Shown here in pieces: positions 1 through 23,125 of a stretch of DNA of 64,000 nucleotides. The DNA is from Stratiolaelaps scimitus (lineage: Eukaryota; Arthropoda; Arachnida; Mesostigmata; Laelapidae): contig JABWDB010000007.1 of the NCBI GenBank assembly GCA_019614645.1, positions 5,965,501 to 6,029,500 on the forward strand, given 5' to 3'. The stretch's first letter is position 1. Every line of letters starts with the position of its first letter. The position numbers were made by a program, and so were the translations under genes. The notes beneath the pieces were generated by a model. It was given only the letters and a program-made list of their open reading frames with translations, was not told where the DNA came from and made no database searches.

Positions 1-2976
1 CCTCCACATGAAGCCCCTCCCCTCCCCTCTATATTTCTCGTCCTTCTCTTCTTTACCACCGGGGCAGGCCAGCGTACGACTTCCCTCCGAGTGGCACACG
101 ACAATGCTCGGTTTGTTCCTCTGTTCGGTTCTGGCCGCTGTTAACGCGCATCTGCTGGGGAATCTGGAGGCATCCTGCCCCCCCCCGCGGCGTATCCTCG
201 TCGGCCCCTCGGCACACTGGTACATCGCGAGCTGCGAAGTTGTGAGGCGGCGTACGACCGAAGCTAAGGGGCGGTATGAAGGCTCGAAGCTACGAAGCAA
301 CGGCCAGCTCCCTCGGTCCCCGGCCGAGGGCAGCCGAGGCGCAGCCCTTACAGTTGCCGTGGTTTCAGCCTCCGCTAAACGAAAGAAGTGCCCGGGAGAC
401 CGGGCGGTCGAACGACGTACTGTCAGCAGCCCCGGCCGATTTCTGCTGGCTGCCTCACCGGCGACGGCTCACCCCGGTGGTTGAGCGGAGCGCAACGCCG
501 CTCGAGTGGAGCTGGCTGCAGATGACGTGGTCACGTCATTTCCGCATCACCACAGCTAACTCAACACTAGCAACGCAGGGTAATTTGTTCCGAGGGGTGT
601 GCTCCGCGCGATGCAGGTTTGCGGTGACCGGGGCAACGCGGCAGAAATAGGCAGGGCATGGGTCGACAACTTGCTTTGTTACCATGGTAGGTCTGCGGGA
701 GGTTTTTTGAAACAGTATCATATAGAAAGCTTAGGGTGGCGGCTAGGAAAATTAGGTCTCCTAACCTATGGCGGAGAAGTTGCAGTGGACTCATCGTCGT
801 TGGAGCGGCCCCGCGCATCGATTGAATATTTCTCCGTTAGCTTAAACAGTGCAAGCTTTAATGGCGGGAAATTGTTTCCATTCTGTGTCTGCTAAACTCC
901 TAATGAAGCTAATAGCCAAGGGAATCTAGATCACGGTGATACGCCAAACTCCTCCAGGCATGTCAACTGTCGTTATCAGCAAAAAATTGTTTTTTTCTTC
1001 AACAATAGTTTTCTACCCTAAAGGGTGTAAAAGCAGTCAGGCAACTTTCCCCCCAAAACCATATTGTGCTGCACACTAATAGTAGCCTGACGTCGATGCT
1101 TAGAATAGGGAATTTTTACTCTGTTTAAATAGCAAACGAATGTTAGCTGGCCAGCATGCACGCACGCAAGACGAATCGTCAAAATAATAGTCCTAACGCA
1201 ATCAAAATCGCTTATCGTGAGATGCGTTCTGATAACGTCTCGCAGCTAAAATGCCAACTCAGAACGAACTCAAGTTTCCTTAAGATGCTAGCCATAGTGT
1301 CCCATTTCCATGAAGACATGTCTTCATGGGCCGATCTACGCTTCGCTGTCGAATGGGCAAGAGGGCTCGCCTTTGCGGACTTGTTCTTCGTTCAGCGTCC
1401 CATGCCATCGACTCGTCAGTTAGCGTGCAGCTCTGCTACCACCCATATATGTATTACGTGCATCTAACTATCTGTCACAGACCTGACACCCATCGCGCTG
1501 ACACCCTCGGCCTTCTGTGCAGCGGACCAGACACGAAACGCCTCACCCTCTTTCGTGCCATCGATGATTCGGGCCTTGAGCGGCGATAGGTTTAAGAGCG
1601 CGAGAGTCGATGCTCTCTGTATCCGAAGACCACAGCAAAGCCTACCGCTTGACAGCACCGGACAAGCAAGATGTTATGGGGTCGACAACGGTACACCTGC
1701 GTTGCTCTCGCGCGAGCTGCTATGTTTGTTTCGTACGGCGCTGCTGGCCAGCTTTTGGGCGGCGGTCGGTTGACAGCCGAAGACGAGCGTTTGAGGCTAA
1801 GACCTCTCCGGATGTGCAATGGAGCACCCTCACTGAGGGGGAGGGTGTGGCATTTCTTGGATAGATGACGTAATCGATGTTGTCGCTAAACCGCCACGAT
1901 GGTCAGTCCTGTTTGGCCTCGTCGGACCGGCGGCAGTAGCAGTGTAAGTGGCCATCTAGTATCTGCAACGTGGAATGGGTCTAAAGGGGCGGTGGCGTAG
2001 GAAAGGCTTCGTGGATTGGTCCCACGAGAGCGAGTAAGCAGCCACCCTCGAGCTTTTCTTCTCTTCCGCTTATCCGGCCCGGTCAGCCCAAGTCCAGCCG
2101 GACTTTGGTCCGGTGGTTGGTGATGGAGGTGGCCTCCTCCTCTTCCATATCCTCCTGAGACTACCGCTGAGTCGCTAGACTCGACCGCGTGTACAGCTCA
2201 CTGCAATAGGGTTCAGCGTTTCGGTCGGTGTAACGTTAGACGTCACTCCTCGAGCCCTTCTCGGCGGCTCTCGTTCGTCCCGCACCAGCCCGCCACTCGG
2301 TTGCCGGTAGCTTGCTCCCTTCGACAAGCTGCCGATGTGCTGTGACCACATCTGGCTAAGTTCTCAGCGGGCCACGGCCCGGGGGTGGCGGTGGGGGTCG
2401 GGGGTTAAGGCAGGGGCCAGTCCTCTCCCATCTATCTCTCTCGTGCTTACTTTCGGTATCGCTCAGTTTCACTGCACACGCATCTATCTGCTGGCTGACC
2501 GGACTCGATTCGACCCGACGGTCGACAGCACCGTCCCGTCCTGTCCCGATGCGCCGTCTCAAATTTCACCTCCCACAGGCGGGTCAAGGGGGCTCGCTCC
2601 AATCCGCGGGGCACGCCATGATCACCTCCCCGACTTCGCCATCTATTGTGGGCCAACCTCAGGCCGGGTTGTACGCACCCATCGGCCATCGGCGATCACT
2701 AAGGCGCAGGGGGGCGCCATCATCCTAAACCTGCTCGAGGTTGGACAATATACTCTACGACGGCTGAATGGTACGGCAAAAACCAAGTACCACGGAACGA
2801 AGACAGATGCAGTCGTACTCGTTGGATGAACGGCAGATCATTATAGGGCCTCGTGTACCCTCGTATAGATTCCCCTTTCGAATGTGTGGAAAATCGCTGG
2901 TGGACGATTGTTTCATTCACGGGTTGGCGAAGAGACGTTGGCCGCGAGCGACGAAATGCCGAAGGGTTGGGACACA
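1..2976. other. Intergenic, GC-rich patches, no gene recognised
   Basis: I find no exon here that I can support. About 1-900 and 1,860-2,730 are GC-rich; open frames there (the longest at 2,335-2,829 plus) have low-complexity, Arg/Pro/Ser-rich translations with no family signature, as expected by chance in GC-rich DNA. 900-1,860 is AT-richer. A short perfect palindrome sits at 1,308-1,329. Confidence 0.5.
1308..1329. repeat. Perfect 22 bp palindrome
   Basis: The sequence reads ccatgaagaca then its exact reverse complement with no spacer. It has no neighbouring gene, so it may be a chance palindrome or a binding site for a dimeric factor. Confidence 0.6.
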
Positions 2977-3021
2977 AGTAAAGCTAAAGGTATATTGGTT
3001 TATTAAAGGAACTGCAATAGG
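2977..3021 (-). mobile_element. SINE family A, 3' end remnant
   Basis: Read on the minus strand this matches the 3' part of the SINE copies at 8,181 and 9,143: a TTGCAG-like core, then TTTAATAAACCAATA, then a pyrimidine-rich ACCTTTA tail. Only the 3' end is present; no A/B box remains. Identification rests on similarity to the other copies in this window. Confidence 0.65.
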
Positions 3022-5079
3022 AGTCATCGGAACTACGTTTGGACGTCACCTATCGCTGGCTGCGAGAAAGTGAAATCGTTACGAAATGTTCAGTACATTA
3101 TGGGACATAGTATTCGGTAGACATGAGTTGCTTCGGGCTGTCGAAACTGCAGGTAACGTGTTACACTATATGTCGTGAAAATTGGACCAGAGCCTTTAGA
3201 AAATTAAGACGTTTGCGCAACATGTCAGCGGGGTTGGTAATCTCTCTGTCGAGTAAACTGGTGCTTTTTTTATTGTCATATGTAATGATCTAATAGCTCA
3301 GCATTCCGTGCTGGATTTACTGCTCGGCAGATAGAAAGTGATTGACATTTCAAGTGTCGTCGATAGAGGCCCGAGATGTCGTCACTTGTCGCACGGACGG
3401 AGAGAAAATTCGAGTTGGCGGTGCGGTGTATTCCCTTTCTAGGTTTCACGGTGGTGTTAAAAACGCCCACATAAGCATAGGCTGTATGAACCGAGTGACG
3501 AATTCGGAGTCATCCAGCAAAAGAAAATAAACTGCATTAACCGCTGACTGTTTTTATTGCATGATATTGATTAAATGTACCTCGCCAATGTGCAGTTACT
3601 CTGTGTGTGTGAAGATGCAGATAACGAACGAATGGTGATACGGACGTCTGGGACGAGAACAATAAAAGACACGGACTTTATACAGTTTTACCTTTTAACA
3701 GCAAAAGATGAATACACTTTGAATTATTATACGTTTAGAAAACGTCTAGTGTTTGATGAGTTAGCGTAGATGCATTAACGGGCGTATTCGTGAATGATTT
3801 GCGCGGTGAACGTTGTCAAAGTTTGAGCTTTGAACGAAATTTTTAGCCGAAACGTCGCCATGTTGCTGACCACACTCTGCGAATGGTTTCCCGGTAAAGG
3901 GTTCCGTTCGGCGAATGTTCCAACTGTTAAAAAAAGTAGTTTACTAGGTTCAACTGTTAAAAAAAAGTGGTTTAGTAGGATCAAGAGAACTCCGCCGCAC
4001 GGTCGTGACCATACGTCTTTTTGTCTTTTGACAAACCGCCTTTAAGATGGGCTATGAAATTTATCCGTTCGGGCCTTACATTTGTCAGACTGCCGGAGTC
4101 CCTCCAGATTACGACTACTTTACATCGTTACGAAAAAAAAAACCCGATTGGACAGAAAGCACTCGTGCACAGGCAAAGAGTGTCTCTTATACTAAAGAAA
4201 AGAAGTTATACATATTTCAGTTCTTCCACAAGTCAGGAATTGTCGATCTCATAGAGTTAATGTTTAGTTAAAGGCGCCTTTTTTAGAGATTATTTTACAC
4301 TATGAAAATACTTAATAATAATAAATAAAAAAAAATAGATATATATATATGTCTTGCAAATTCGGTCGCAAAGTTTTAGCATAGAGATTTACGGTCACCA
4401 CCAGAGACATTCCAGCGCATATTGTACTATCGCATAGAAATGGTACAAAGCCCATTGTGCCCACTATGCCGACTATGTTGCCCTTAAACAGACACCTGAA
4501 TTGTCTAAATACGCTACAGCAGCTGTATTTCCTCGCCATCCGTCATTAATCAACGCCACCGGGACGATTCGCAGAAGTCCCGTCAGATGCAGAACTCGCA
4601 TTGGCATTTCGTCTGCTCCATCTGAACAGGTGCGTCGCTCATTGGAGAGTCCATTTGGCCAATTTGCAAAATGCTCCGGTGATTAAATGTTTCTTTGTAG
4701 GCGAGTGTTTGAAAAAGCATTGCTGTTTCTATTAAACGCTGAACGTCCTCGATACGGAGGTAGCCTGGAATACAACAGACTATTCTTCAGTGCGGTGGAT
4801 GTTAAATCTTTGCTAAGAGTTTCTGCTCGGAAAACTGATTTCAGCGTGTATTTATGCGAAATCAGAGATCTGTTCGAGCAACGTGGAAACGAACTCGACA
4901 TTTGTAGACTGCATTCTCTTGTTTAAGTCAAACAACGCTCCAATTTTGTTAATGACGCTTGCTTGAGGGAGGTCCTACACCCAGGACTACATCGGTCCTA
5001 CACCCAGGACTACCCAGAATTGTCAAAGGAGAACATCAACATCCTAGCTATTATAATGAGAAGCTGACAAATCCTCTAA

Positions 5080-5457
5080 GGCCAATTCCATAATGGCTTT
5101 TGCCAGCTACGAGGCATTATATATCATATAAACGATATCGACCTCACATCAATCTTTGAGGAGCTCGTAGACGGCTTTCTTCCGGAAACTCCTCTCTGCA
5201 TTGATTCCAGTGCAATTCCTAGCGAAATTCATCGCGTGGCACCACCAAACATGCTACATAACTACTGTTGGTTCAAGTCACTCTCGCCATTGGAAAGAAT
5301 CAAAACTTCGTTATCGGGTCTCTATCTTACAGACACTTTTCGTGTTCATCTGAAGCTCCTGAACAGCGGCCTATGCACAACTCGGCCGCTTCTACCACAT
5401 GAGAATATCCACAGTGGCTTCGAGCCCTCGTCCTCGATGCGGCGTCGCCATACTTGA
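5080..5457 (+). CDS. Unrecognised open frame, possible exon or transposon remnant
   Basis: A 125-codon frame is open from just after a TAA at 5,077 to a TGA at 5,455. Its first ATG lies well inside, so it would be an internal exon or a decayed fragment. The composition is protein-like, for example IFEELVDGFLPETPLCID near codons 25-42 and MLHNYCWFKSLSPLERIKTS near codon 57, with no low-complexity runs, unlike chance frames in the GC-rich blocks. I do not recognise the family. No convincing acceptor is visible at the left end. It could be chance. Confidence 0.2.
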   Translation, partial: GQFHNGFCQLRGIIYHINDIDLTSIFEELVDGFLPETPLCIDSSAIPSEIHRVAPPNMLHNYCWFKSLSPLERIKTSLSGLYLTDTFRVHLKLLNSGLCTTRPLLPHENIHSGFEPSSSMRRRHT

Positions 5458-6088
5458 TCGGGCCGGTGAAGATGATCGAGAGTACAATACCGACGAGCCC
5501 AAGGTAGCTTCATTCATAGAAAGTATTCTCCAGCCGAGGCAGTCTTAACATCTCGCTCTCTCGGCAAAGCCAGGCCGCGCTTCCGACGCCTGGGAACTCT
5601 TCACAGGCGCGCTCAACCTTGACGGTGAGCAGGCTCCGCATCTTCGCCGAGGCGTACCGGCATCATCACTGCTCGATTCCCCGTGGACTCGCACTTACAA
5701 CAACAGGCGCCCAGTACCGCTTGCTGCTCGGCCTCATCCACAGGCCTAGGCTATGCTTGGACTGTGACGGCTGCTGCCGCCGCAGTTGGTGGCCCATAGC
5801 CACGTCGCCGATGACGAAGAAATCGTTGGAGGTGGGAGATTCAACGGGAGTTGAAGAAATGTCTACCATTCACATTCGAAGTGAATGTGAGCTGAGTTGA
5901 TAGGTGAAATCGTTACATGATTGGCTCATGAATACATGGACCATGGAGCCTCGGTGGAGATCGTTGCCAGACGAGCGATTCGTCGCTGCTTCTAGTGTTG
6001 GCAGCAACGTCAATAACATCACTGCACAAATACGGATTCACCATGGCTCGGATTGGTTCCCACCGTAGCGGAAAAGCGAGTCAGCACA

Positions 6089-6090
<2 letters not shown>

Positions 6091-6132
<42 letters not shown>
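6091..6132. repeat. (TA)n microsatellite
   Basis: About 21 uninterrupted TA units. Similar TA tracts in this window lie at 7,404-7,433, 16,893-16,921 (intron 9 of the channel gene), 27,954-27,976, 38,468-38,500, 45,966-46,006 and 56,693-56,716. They produce artificial Tyr-Ile open frames on both strands. Confidence 0.95.
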
Positions 6133-6135
<3 letters not shown>

Positions 6136-6717
6136 CGCCCACTTGTGTATAGGCGCCATAGGAGAGCACTGCGAGGTGGAGACGGACGGATAGATCAGCT
6201 TTTGCTCGGGCTGCGGACCACGATTAGCCACGCGTATCGAACTACTAAATGTTCTCCTTCCAAAACACAACATGGGTATTTATATACTACAGCGGCTGAG
6301 TGCTGGAACCAAACAGGCGCCGATTCTCTGCCCAACTTAATATATTGTCTTATGGCAATTAGGTGTACATGTTGTCAAGGCGATACGCTAGCTCGTAAAG
6401 CATCCCGTTCGATGCTGTTCGAGCTCCTACTATGATAGTTTCACTATAGAAGAGAAGCGCTTAAACAATTCTGGTGGGAAAATCGCTTAGCTCAAAGCAA
6501 GTTAAGGAGCTATGCTGCATGCGAGCCATCATTCTCACATTGGGCGTATAGATATTGACCTCGCTTCGGTGAGCCATATTCAGTGTCTTCACAGTCGTCA
6601 TTTTAACATGAGCGAGCAGAGTCCCTTTTACCATAAGCTACTCTGCGAATTCTCATCGAACAGGGGTCTTAATAGGAAGAGCCGTTGAATTTGTGCTTAC
6701 TCAAAAATAAAACACGA

Positions 6718-6718
6718 A

Positions 6719-6747
<29 letters not shown>
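6718..6747. repeat. (AAT)n microsatellite
   Basis: About ten trinucleotide units ending in ataacaatt. Plain simple repeat in intergenic DNA. Confidence 0.9.
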
Positions 6748-6750
<3 letters not shown>

Positions 6751-7400
6751 TTAGTAACCATGTTTTCTATTACTGTCATACGAGCAGCGGCAGTAGCAAT
6801 CTAAGCTGGAATTGCATCAGCAAGTGTCACTCAAACATTAGGTGTATTTAATTACGTATTAATCACGGAGACACCGGTACAGGTAATCTTATGTGTTCTT
6901 CAAGTCTCAGCGTTTAAGCAGAGAGTCACAGGTCGAAATCGCTTATCATCAAATACAGCACAAGACCTATAAACTGCAAACGTTCTAGCATTGCAGGTTA
7001 AATAGGGAGGGAGTTTAGGTTTCTTAAGGCGCCTCAGCCTAGAGATTTCGCGTTGCTAGCACGGCTGTCAGTGGCGATTTGCTGGTACGAACGGATTCGC
7101 TGGATCAGCAATTCATAGGGAGCCGTCTGAAATCTTTGCCTGAATCAATACAACACGTATGAGGGGTGTACATGCGTTCACATTGGTGAACCAGCAGACT
7201 CAACAAATGACCGTGGTGGACTCAATCGTTCGAACACGGATTCTCTTATTAGAATGACTCATCATAGCTTTGGTATGGACATGGGTCAGTGTTATATACA
7301 GAGGTTGTAAAGACACTCTGAACCGTTCAGTATAGCAGCGTTCCCAGGAATTCTGTCAGAAGTGTCCGAACATTCGGACACTTCCCTATTAGTGGTTACA

Positions 7401-7437
<37 letters not shown>

Positions 7438-7862
7438 AAAGCTTTGAATGGTCGTGAAGTACGGAATCGAACATAACATAGTACTTTATCTTTGACATAG
7501 ATGGAAAGGACATTGCACTAAAGGGTGTATTCACTGGTGTAGGGTGGATATTAATTAATTTGTTATTGCTGGGAATCAATGTGATAGCCGTCCAGGTAGG
7601 GAGGGTCGTTGTCTTGTAATGTCTTGCTTTGACTCGAAGTTCGATTTGAATTGTAAAGTAACCCCCAGAGTAGTGAGCCTAAGCTGAATTGATCATTCGG
7701 CCAAACAGGAAATCGATCACGCATTGGCTAGTGGATTCCGAAACTCGCCGACTGGTCTCATTCGGTGCCAGCTCAAGCGACGTCTACGACTCAGTGCAGT
7801 GTTTGCTTCTACGAAAGGCTTCTCTGTCAGTTGTTATTTGTAATAGTTGATTGGTGATTACA

Positions 7863-17365
<9,503 letters not shown>

Positions 17366-18698
17366 AAATGTAGCATAACATCGTAGGCGAAATGTAGGAG
17401 ATAGAGGAAGCAGTGGTAAAAGCAGTTATTGTCTTTGAAGATAGGCCTAATGTCCGCGTCAGACAGGGCGTGTTACTCTTGCTCAACAACGACCGTACAG
17501 AATAAATGATTAACAGTATGATAACTGGGGTCACCCTATATATATAGTTTCTATAGTTTCTTCTTCTGATGGTTAAAACTGGCCCTTCATTCCATAACAA
17601 CGAGCAAATGATGAGCGAATTAATCATATCATAATCAAATGTTTATTCTCGGAACTGCAATATACATACATATGCTTAAGTTCTCGGTAAAAAAAAAGTA
17701 AAAAGGTTGATTGCACCTCGTTTGGCTATTGCCATTTGACACAAATGTATGACCTCAACGAAGTCGAGCAGAATGTGAAGTCAAAACAGCCCATACAATA
17801 TGTACATATATACACCACATCCACTGTGTAGGTTAGTATCAGTAAATTATCGACATAATCACAAGTTAGTTCCTGTTGCCGTCTTAAGCGCACGCGAATT
17901 AACACGCATTATATACCTATCAGTCCTTCCCCACCGAATATATCAGTCCTTCCCCACCAAAAATGCAATCCCCACTTCACAGGCAAACTTTTTAGCTGTA
18001 TTGAGGGAACGAATCTCGCGAGGGAGCGAGCCCCAGACGAACAATAATGGAACACCTCTAATAGATTCTGTGTTGTGTTATGGCTTCTGTTTTTGGGTAC
18101 CTGTCCTCAGTGTCGAGGAAACGCCTGCCGTAGCGACGGTAGCGTCAGGCACCGGAAAGACTCCAGAAAATCTTGGCTTCGCGTCACGGAGGGCCACAAA
18201 TAAACATATGATGATGACGAACGTGAAGGTTGCATCGTTCGGAGGCAGCAAGTGGTAAATTCACGGCACTCTGCTCGTGACTCGTACATTCGACCGACTT
18301 TGGCTTCTCGAACAGTCATTGAAGTCACGCCGTGTAAAATTGAATTATAGCTTGGACAGCAAAAAAAAAAACCCGCAAAATATCGCCACATTAATTAGGC
18401 TGCAAGCGGACGCTGAGTGATTTCTGCCGTAGTAAATTCTGTCGAAATCTCACTTGCATTTCTCGATAGACAACCTAATCGTGCATAAAGCTCAAGTAGA
18501 ATATTATTGATGTATTGTACAATCTACCGAGCGCACACGTTGTCAATGTTCAATGAGGCCCGATTAAAATTCGCCAGACACACATAGCCATGGGTGACTC
18601 CCTAACCCAGGCTATATATAGTAATAGATTATAGGCAAAATTATAATAATTAAAATTATAAACGAGACAACTGGGAGTAGTAACCTAAGTCTCTTTAT

Positions 18699-18750
18699 AG
18701 AAAGCAGTTCCGTGGACGTTAAATGTTGGTTTCGAGTCCGCGCCGAACAT
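18699..18750 (+). mobile_element. Candidate SINE-like fragment (family C)
   Basis: The block gaaagcagttccgtggacgt recurs with two mismatches at 57,679-57,698, and both copies continue with taaatgtt. Here it is followed by ggtttcgagtcc, which resembles a pol III B box. Only two copies are seen, so the family status is tentative. Confidence 0.4.
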
Positions 18751-19805
18751 TTACTAGTGAGGGGTTAGTTATATGCATCGTGTACAACTAAAAGATACCT
18801 TATCCCGGATGGATCGATCAGCAGTAAGCGTGAAGCCACCGTGCACGTGTTTGTAATGATATATTTTTGCTCCATAATCAACTCGTTGAAGATGCTGCTC
18901 ACGGGCCATTGAACGTAATCAAACACAGTGTCTCCTCCCTCCAAATTAATTTTAGGCTTTTTTTTTCATGTTCCTCTGTGACTGTATATTATTAATCGGT
19001 TGCTCGATCGTTGACCTCGCCCCCATAATAATAAATTGGTCATAAAGTGAAAATTACAAAATCGGTTTTTCATCCAAGCGAAAGGTGTATGTGTGTGCGT
19101 GTGTGTATTCACCGTAACTTGGTAGTCTTTCCAAATCAATTGCACATGTCCGTTGAGTAGAGCAACTTTCATTCAGGTTATTTTAGGACGAATTGTCAAA
19201 TAGTTATATGATCATCACTATCATAGAATCTAGAAAAAGAGCATAATATGGTCATCTTTTGCACTGCAGCTTAAATATCTACACCTATTTCCGATATTGC
19301 TAGAGTTTGGGTAGCATCGGGTTGTACTCGGCAAGAATTCATGTAAATATTATAGGATATAAAATAACTCTCAAGCGGGGCAAATTTTGTTCCGTAACCG
19401 TGACGCGGCATATCCCTTTATCCCAGATACAATTTGCGATGAATCAGACAATAAATAGATCCGTTGTGTGCCCATCCTATAATCACGGCTGAACTCAACG
19501 TCAGCCAGCGCATGAGAGAGGCCAAACCGACGGCGTCTAACTTTGCAATATTCACATGGGCAAGCTCTTTTCCTCGTCCTCCATCAGCGACAACAACACC
19601 TTCGCATCGTTGTAGCTGTTAGGCTCTCTGCCCCGCCGCCAACCCCCCCCCGTCCGAAACCCCTGTGTCTGGCCTTTGGCTCCTCCTATTCTCCGAAAGA
19701 CCTCCGAGCGAAGAGAATGAACGCGTGAGTATTCATCGCGGCAGGGTGCCATAATGCACCCCCAGAGCCACCAGCAACAGCAGCAGCAGCCGTAGACGCA
19801 TCCAC

Positions 19806-19876
19806 GCGAGTGGCGGCGGCGACGACGGCGGCGGCGGCGACGACGGCGGCGGCGACGACGGCGGCGGCGGCAGTAG
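19806..19876. repeat. GC-rich trinucleotide repeat (GGC/GAC)
   Basis: About 70 bp of imperfect ggc and gac units, preceded by a CAG run near 19,771-19,790. In one frame it would read Ala/Thr-rich, on the other strand Arg-rich; both give long but uninformative open frames. It sits in a ~1.7 kb GC-rich block. Confidence 0.85.
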
Positions 19877-21147
19877 CGGCAACAATACGAGCCAGTGGCA
19901 ATAGCATCCGAGGTAAGCGAAAGCAGACACATTGTGCATTCAGACGAGATCGCGGAAGCTTCAGGCGGACTCGAAGCTGTCAGTCAGGCAAGGAACGAAA
20001 GCCGGGCGGGAAGATTCAGGAAGAAGTGAAGAGCAGCCACCCCAATAGGCGGGGAACACTCACCGCCTAGGCATGCCTCTCATACCTGGCACAAACAGCT
20101 TCAGCAGTTGTGTTGTTGAAGAGAAGAAGGCTTCTCGGCAATCGACTCCCCAAAACAGGCCCGCATCGCCGCCTGCCACAACGGTTGTTAACGAGTGGCG
20201 AGTGCCACAACGCCAGGTATGCGTGAGTAGACGCACCCGGTTCGTGGCGAAGACCGAAGGCACCCACGACATTGGCACAAAAAAGACCGCGCGGCGGCTA
20301 TTGTATCATTCACAATGTGCGGTGAGCGGCGATGGGTGTCGGCTGAGCTTCGGGCTTCAACTTTACGTACAACAGTGAAAAGTCCTGCGCCGGGAACAAA
20401 GACTCCTTCCTCCGAGGGAGCATCCGCGTTGCACGAACAGAGGAGGACGAGGAACAGTTGATAAGGAGACTGCTGTGTTGTCGGTAGGCGTAAGGGGTCT
20501 GTGTGTATCTGCTGGTTGTTACTGGCCTCACTGGCTCAAGGAGCGTCCGTATGCCAGCGGGCCGAACACGAGTCGATATGTGGTCAGAGAGTATCGATTG
20601 GCACGGCCCTCAGAGAACGCTTAAACTTACTCTGACGCATTACTTAAGAACGTGGTTACACATGTAGCTAAAATCAGCCTTGACGCATTCGATGTACGGG
20701 TCATACAGATCGTCTGATCACCTTCATGTGTTTCATTTGCGAAACGCCATCCCCGTTACCTAACAGTAATACTGGTTGCCAAGGCAAGCCAATTAGAATA
20801 GTGGTCGGATCGTGAGTGTCAGGAACCCTGCCCTGGTCGTCGAAAGCCGTACGCCACTGGCATACGTGGATAGAGCCTGCACGATGAGGCAGCGGGACGA
20901 CCAGCGGGTATTGTCCTCCTGCGGTTGGGGCTGTGGGTAAGGACGGCATCTGTGCGGTCGGGGGACATAACTGCCGTTTTATGAATATGTGGGAAACAAA
21001 CCACGTGGTGGCCACTAGTCGGAAGCCTGTCTGCTGCTTTATGCTGTCGACCCTTCGAGGGTACCGCTACAGTGGCGCCTCTCCTGTACACTACCCCCGG
21101 AGGGATCTTGGCCTAGGTGGCTGGCAGAAACTCGCCGTCTGCGCGAT

Positions 21148-21162
21148 GGGGGGGGGGGGGGG
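21148..21162. repeat. Poly-G run of 15
   Basis: Homopolymer in GC-rich DNA. The run is prone to sequencing error, so nearby frames are unreliable. Confidence 0.9.
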
Positions 21163-21690
21163 CACTGCAGCTCAACCGTCTGCTTTGTCACCCTCGAACA
21201 CACGGTGGAGGGATCGACCGCTTTAGGCTTTTCGCGGGTCGCTTCTTATGACTGATATACTATTATATATAGGGCAGTTAGCACGTCAGCAGCAACGCGA
21301 ACGGTTACAAACGACCCCGACAGCGGCTAGTTGACCCTACGAACATAGGATCATAACAGCTGTTGGAAAATTTACTGGAGCATTTGCTCTGTCACAATAT
21401 CGCGGGAGTCGAAACTTGATGAAGGATGGCGATTCAACACCCTGATCTGTTGAGACCACTGAAATGGTCACAATCCACCGACGATCAATCGAAATCCTGT
21501 CTTGCAAATTTTCATCTCTGATAATCGTATATACGATGTTTGTATGTATATATTTTCTCCGCACACCGTGACAAAGTTCTGCCAAAAAGTGATATGTACA
21601 TATCTGTAATCAAAGGTATATATGCAATGCTAACGAGCCTAGGTGTATCTATCTAAGGTGCGTCTGCATGTACCACTATGCGTCGGTAAA

Positions 21691-21757
21691 TGTAAAGCTA
21701 TATTGGTCTATTAAAGGAGCTGCAATTTCGGAATTCTTAAGCTCTCATGTATGTCGA
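21691..21757 (-). mobile_element. SINE family A, 3' half
   Basis: On the minus strand it reads gacatacatgagagcttaag, then gaaattgcagctcc and TTTAATAGACCAATATAG, matching the body and tail of the 9,143 copy. The tRNA-related head is absent. Confidence 0.75.
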
Positions 21758-23086
21758 CTTATCGACTTATATAATAGAATATCGAAACGTATAAATAGCA
21801 GACAACGAGTATGATACAAGTTTTCCAGCTTCTTCATTCGATTCAAGAACATCCTGACGAATTTTCCCTTGTGTCCACACTCGCCGATTGGTGCCGCCAA
21901 TCGCTGTGTTAGTAGAGTTTGTCAACCATTACAGTTCGTCTCTCGCATCGGATAGACATGTTTGTACTTCCCAAGTGTATCGTTAGAAACACTAAAATAA
22001 AAAAATAAAAATAACGAACAAACAAAAATATGTATATACTCGATCCCTTTGTTGAACGGATACGCGGTTGCACATCCCCTCCATATGTGTATAGATTGTT
22101 ATCCATAGACGGCAATGATCTGCATAAGCATGATTGTCAATTTCACGGCGACCTGGCCAAGACTCTTCAAATGTACGAATATCCAATATGCGTTGCTCGT
22201 CTACTAACATCGATGATATTTCGACTGCATCCTTTAGTCCACAATTATAAATGTATTTAGCGAAAAGCTCCATCTTGCTCAGATGTTGTCAGCATTGGTT
22301 TGTGCCTCGGTTTGCACCTCAGGACTGCAATCCTCGCTCGGTAAAACGGTGGCACCGTCTCCGAGACCGACCAGCAAGAGGGAGTCTGCCCTGCTCCAAG
22401 GCACTGAATTCATTTAGTCATAGTTCGAGTCGTAGCGGCACGCTCCGGTTCGGCAAAGGCGGGGCTTCCTACACGGGGTGTGTGCCAGGCAGCTCCATTG
22501 AACGACGACCGATAGTATCGCCGATGCTGCTGCTGCTCTTCGCGTCTCTCGATGCAGTCGAGAGACTGCCATTACCGCTATGCACCACGAATGGCGGTGG
22601 GTCTCGACAGGGAGAAAGATGAATGGGATGCGATATGTCAGTATCTCAGATGCAGAGGCCGACCTCCATCGTCAATAACGCCACCACCAGCACCCACCCC
22701 TAGAAAGGGGCTCGCCCGATCCGCTCTTGTATCATCACAATGCTGCCGTTGTTGAGGGCCGGAAAAAAAAGCCCTACCTTCAAATTCAAGTGGACTTCTT
22801 CGTTACAAGCTCGCAGGGGAAAACACGAGGGTACATTGTGAATCCATCGAACATTTTTGGTCAGCTTTTTTTTTCTTTACTGAACGTCTACTACGGAGAC
22901 AAGATGATTCAGACAGTCTACCGGACCCGTAATGGAGATCACCATCTATTTTCGACGCTACTTGTATTATTCTGTTTATATTCATTGAGATTGTGTATTG
23001 CGTATTTATAGACCACCAGCTATTTTCGACACTTTTTATAGTATAGCTGCATTCAGTGAGATTGTGTTTGTTTCAAAACTTCTTCA

Positions 23087-23087
<1 letters not shown>

Positions 23088-23122
<35 letters not shown>
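23088..23122. repeat. (TA)n microsatellite
   Basis: About 17 uninterrupted TA units in intergenic DNA. Confidence 0.95.

Positions 23123-23125
<3 letters not shown>

Larger units (their letters stand above)
3022..7862. other. Mostly intergenic AT-rich DNA
   Basis: No recognisable gene apart from the open frame at 5,080-5,457, listed separately. At 4,972-5,016 a ~22 bp unit containing gtcctacacccaggactac occurs twice in tandem. (TA)n and (AAT)n microsatellites occur at 6,091, 6,718 and 7,404. The segment directly upstream of 7,863 should hold the promoter or a further 5' exon of the channel gene, but I see no clear core promoter. Confidence 0.45.

Noticed and set aside
2335..2829. 164-codon plus frame
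   Set aside because: GC-rich composition, no recognisable motif, no splice or promoter context.
6091..6132. Tyr-Ile repeat proteins predicted at several TA tracts
   Set aside because: Pure (TA)n microsatellites read in frame; not genes.
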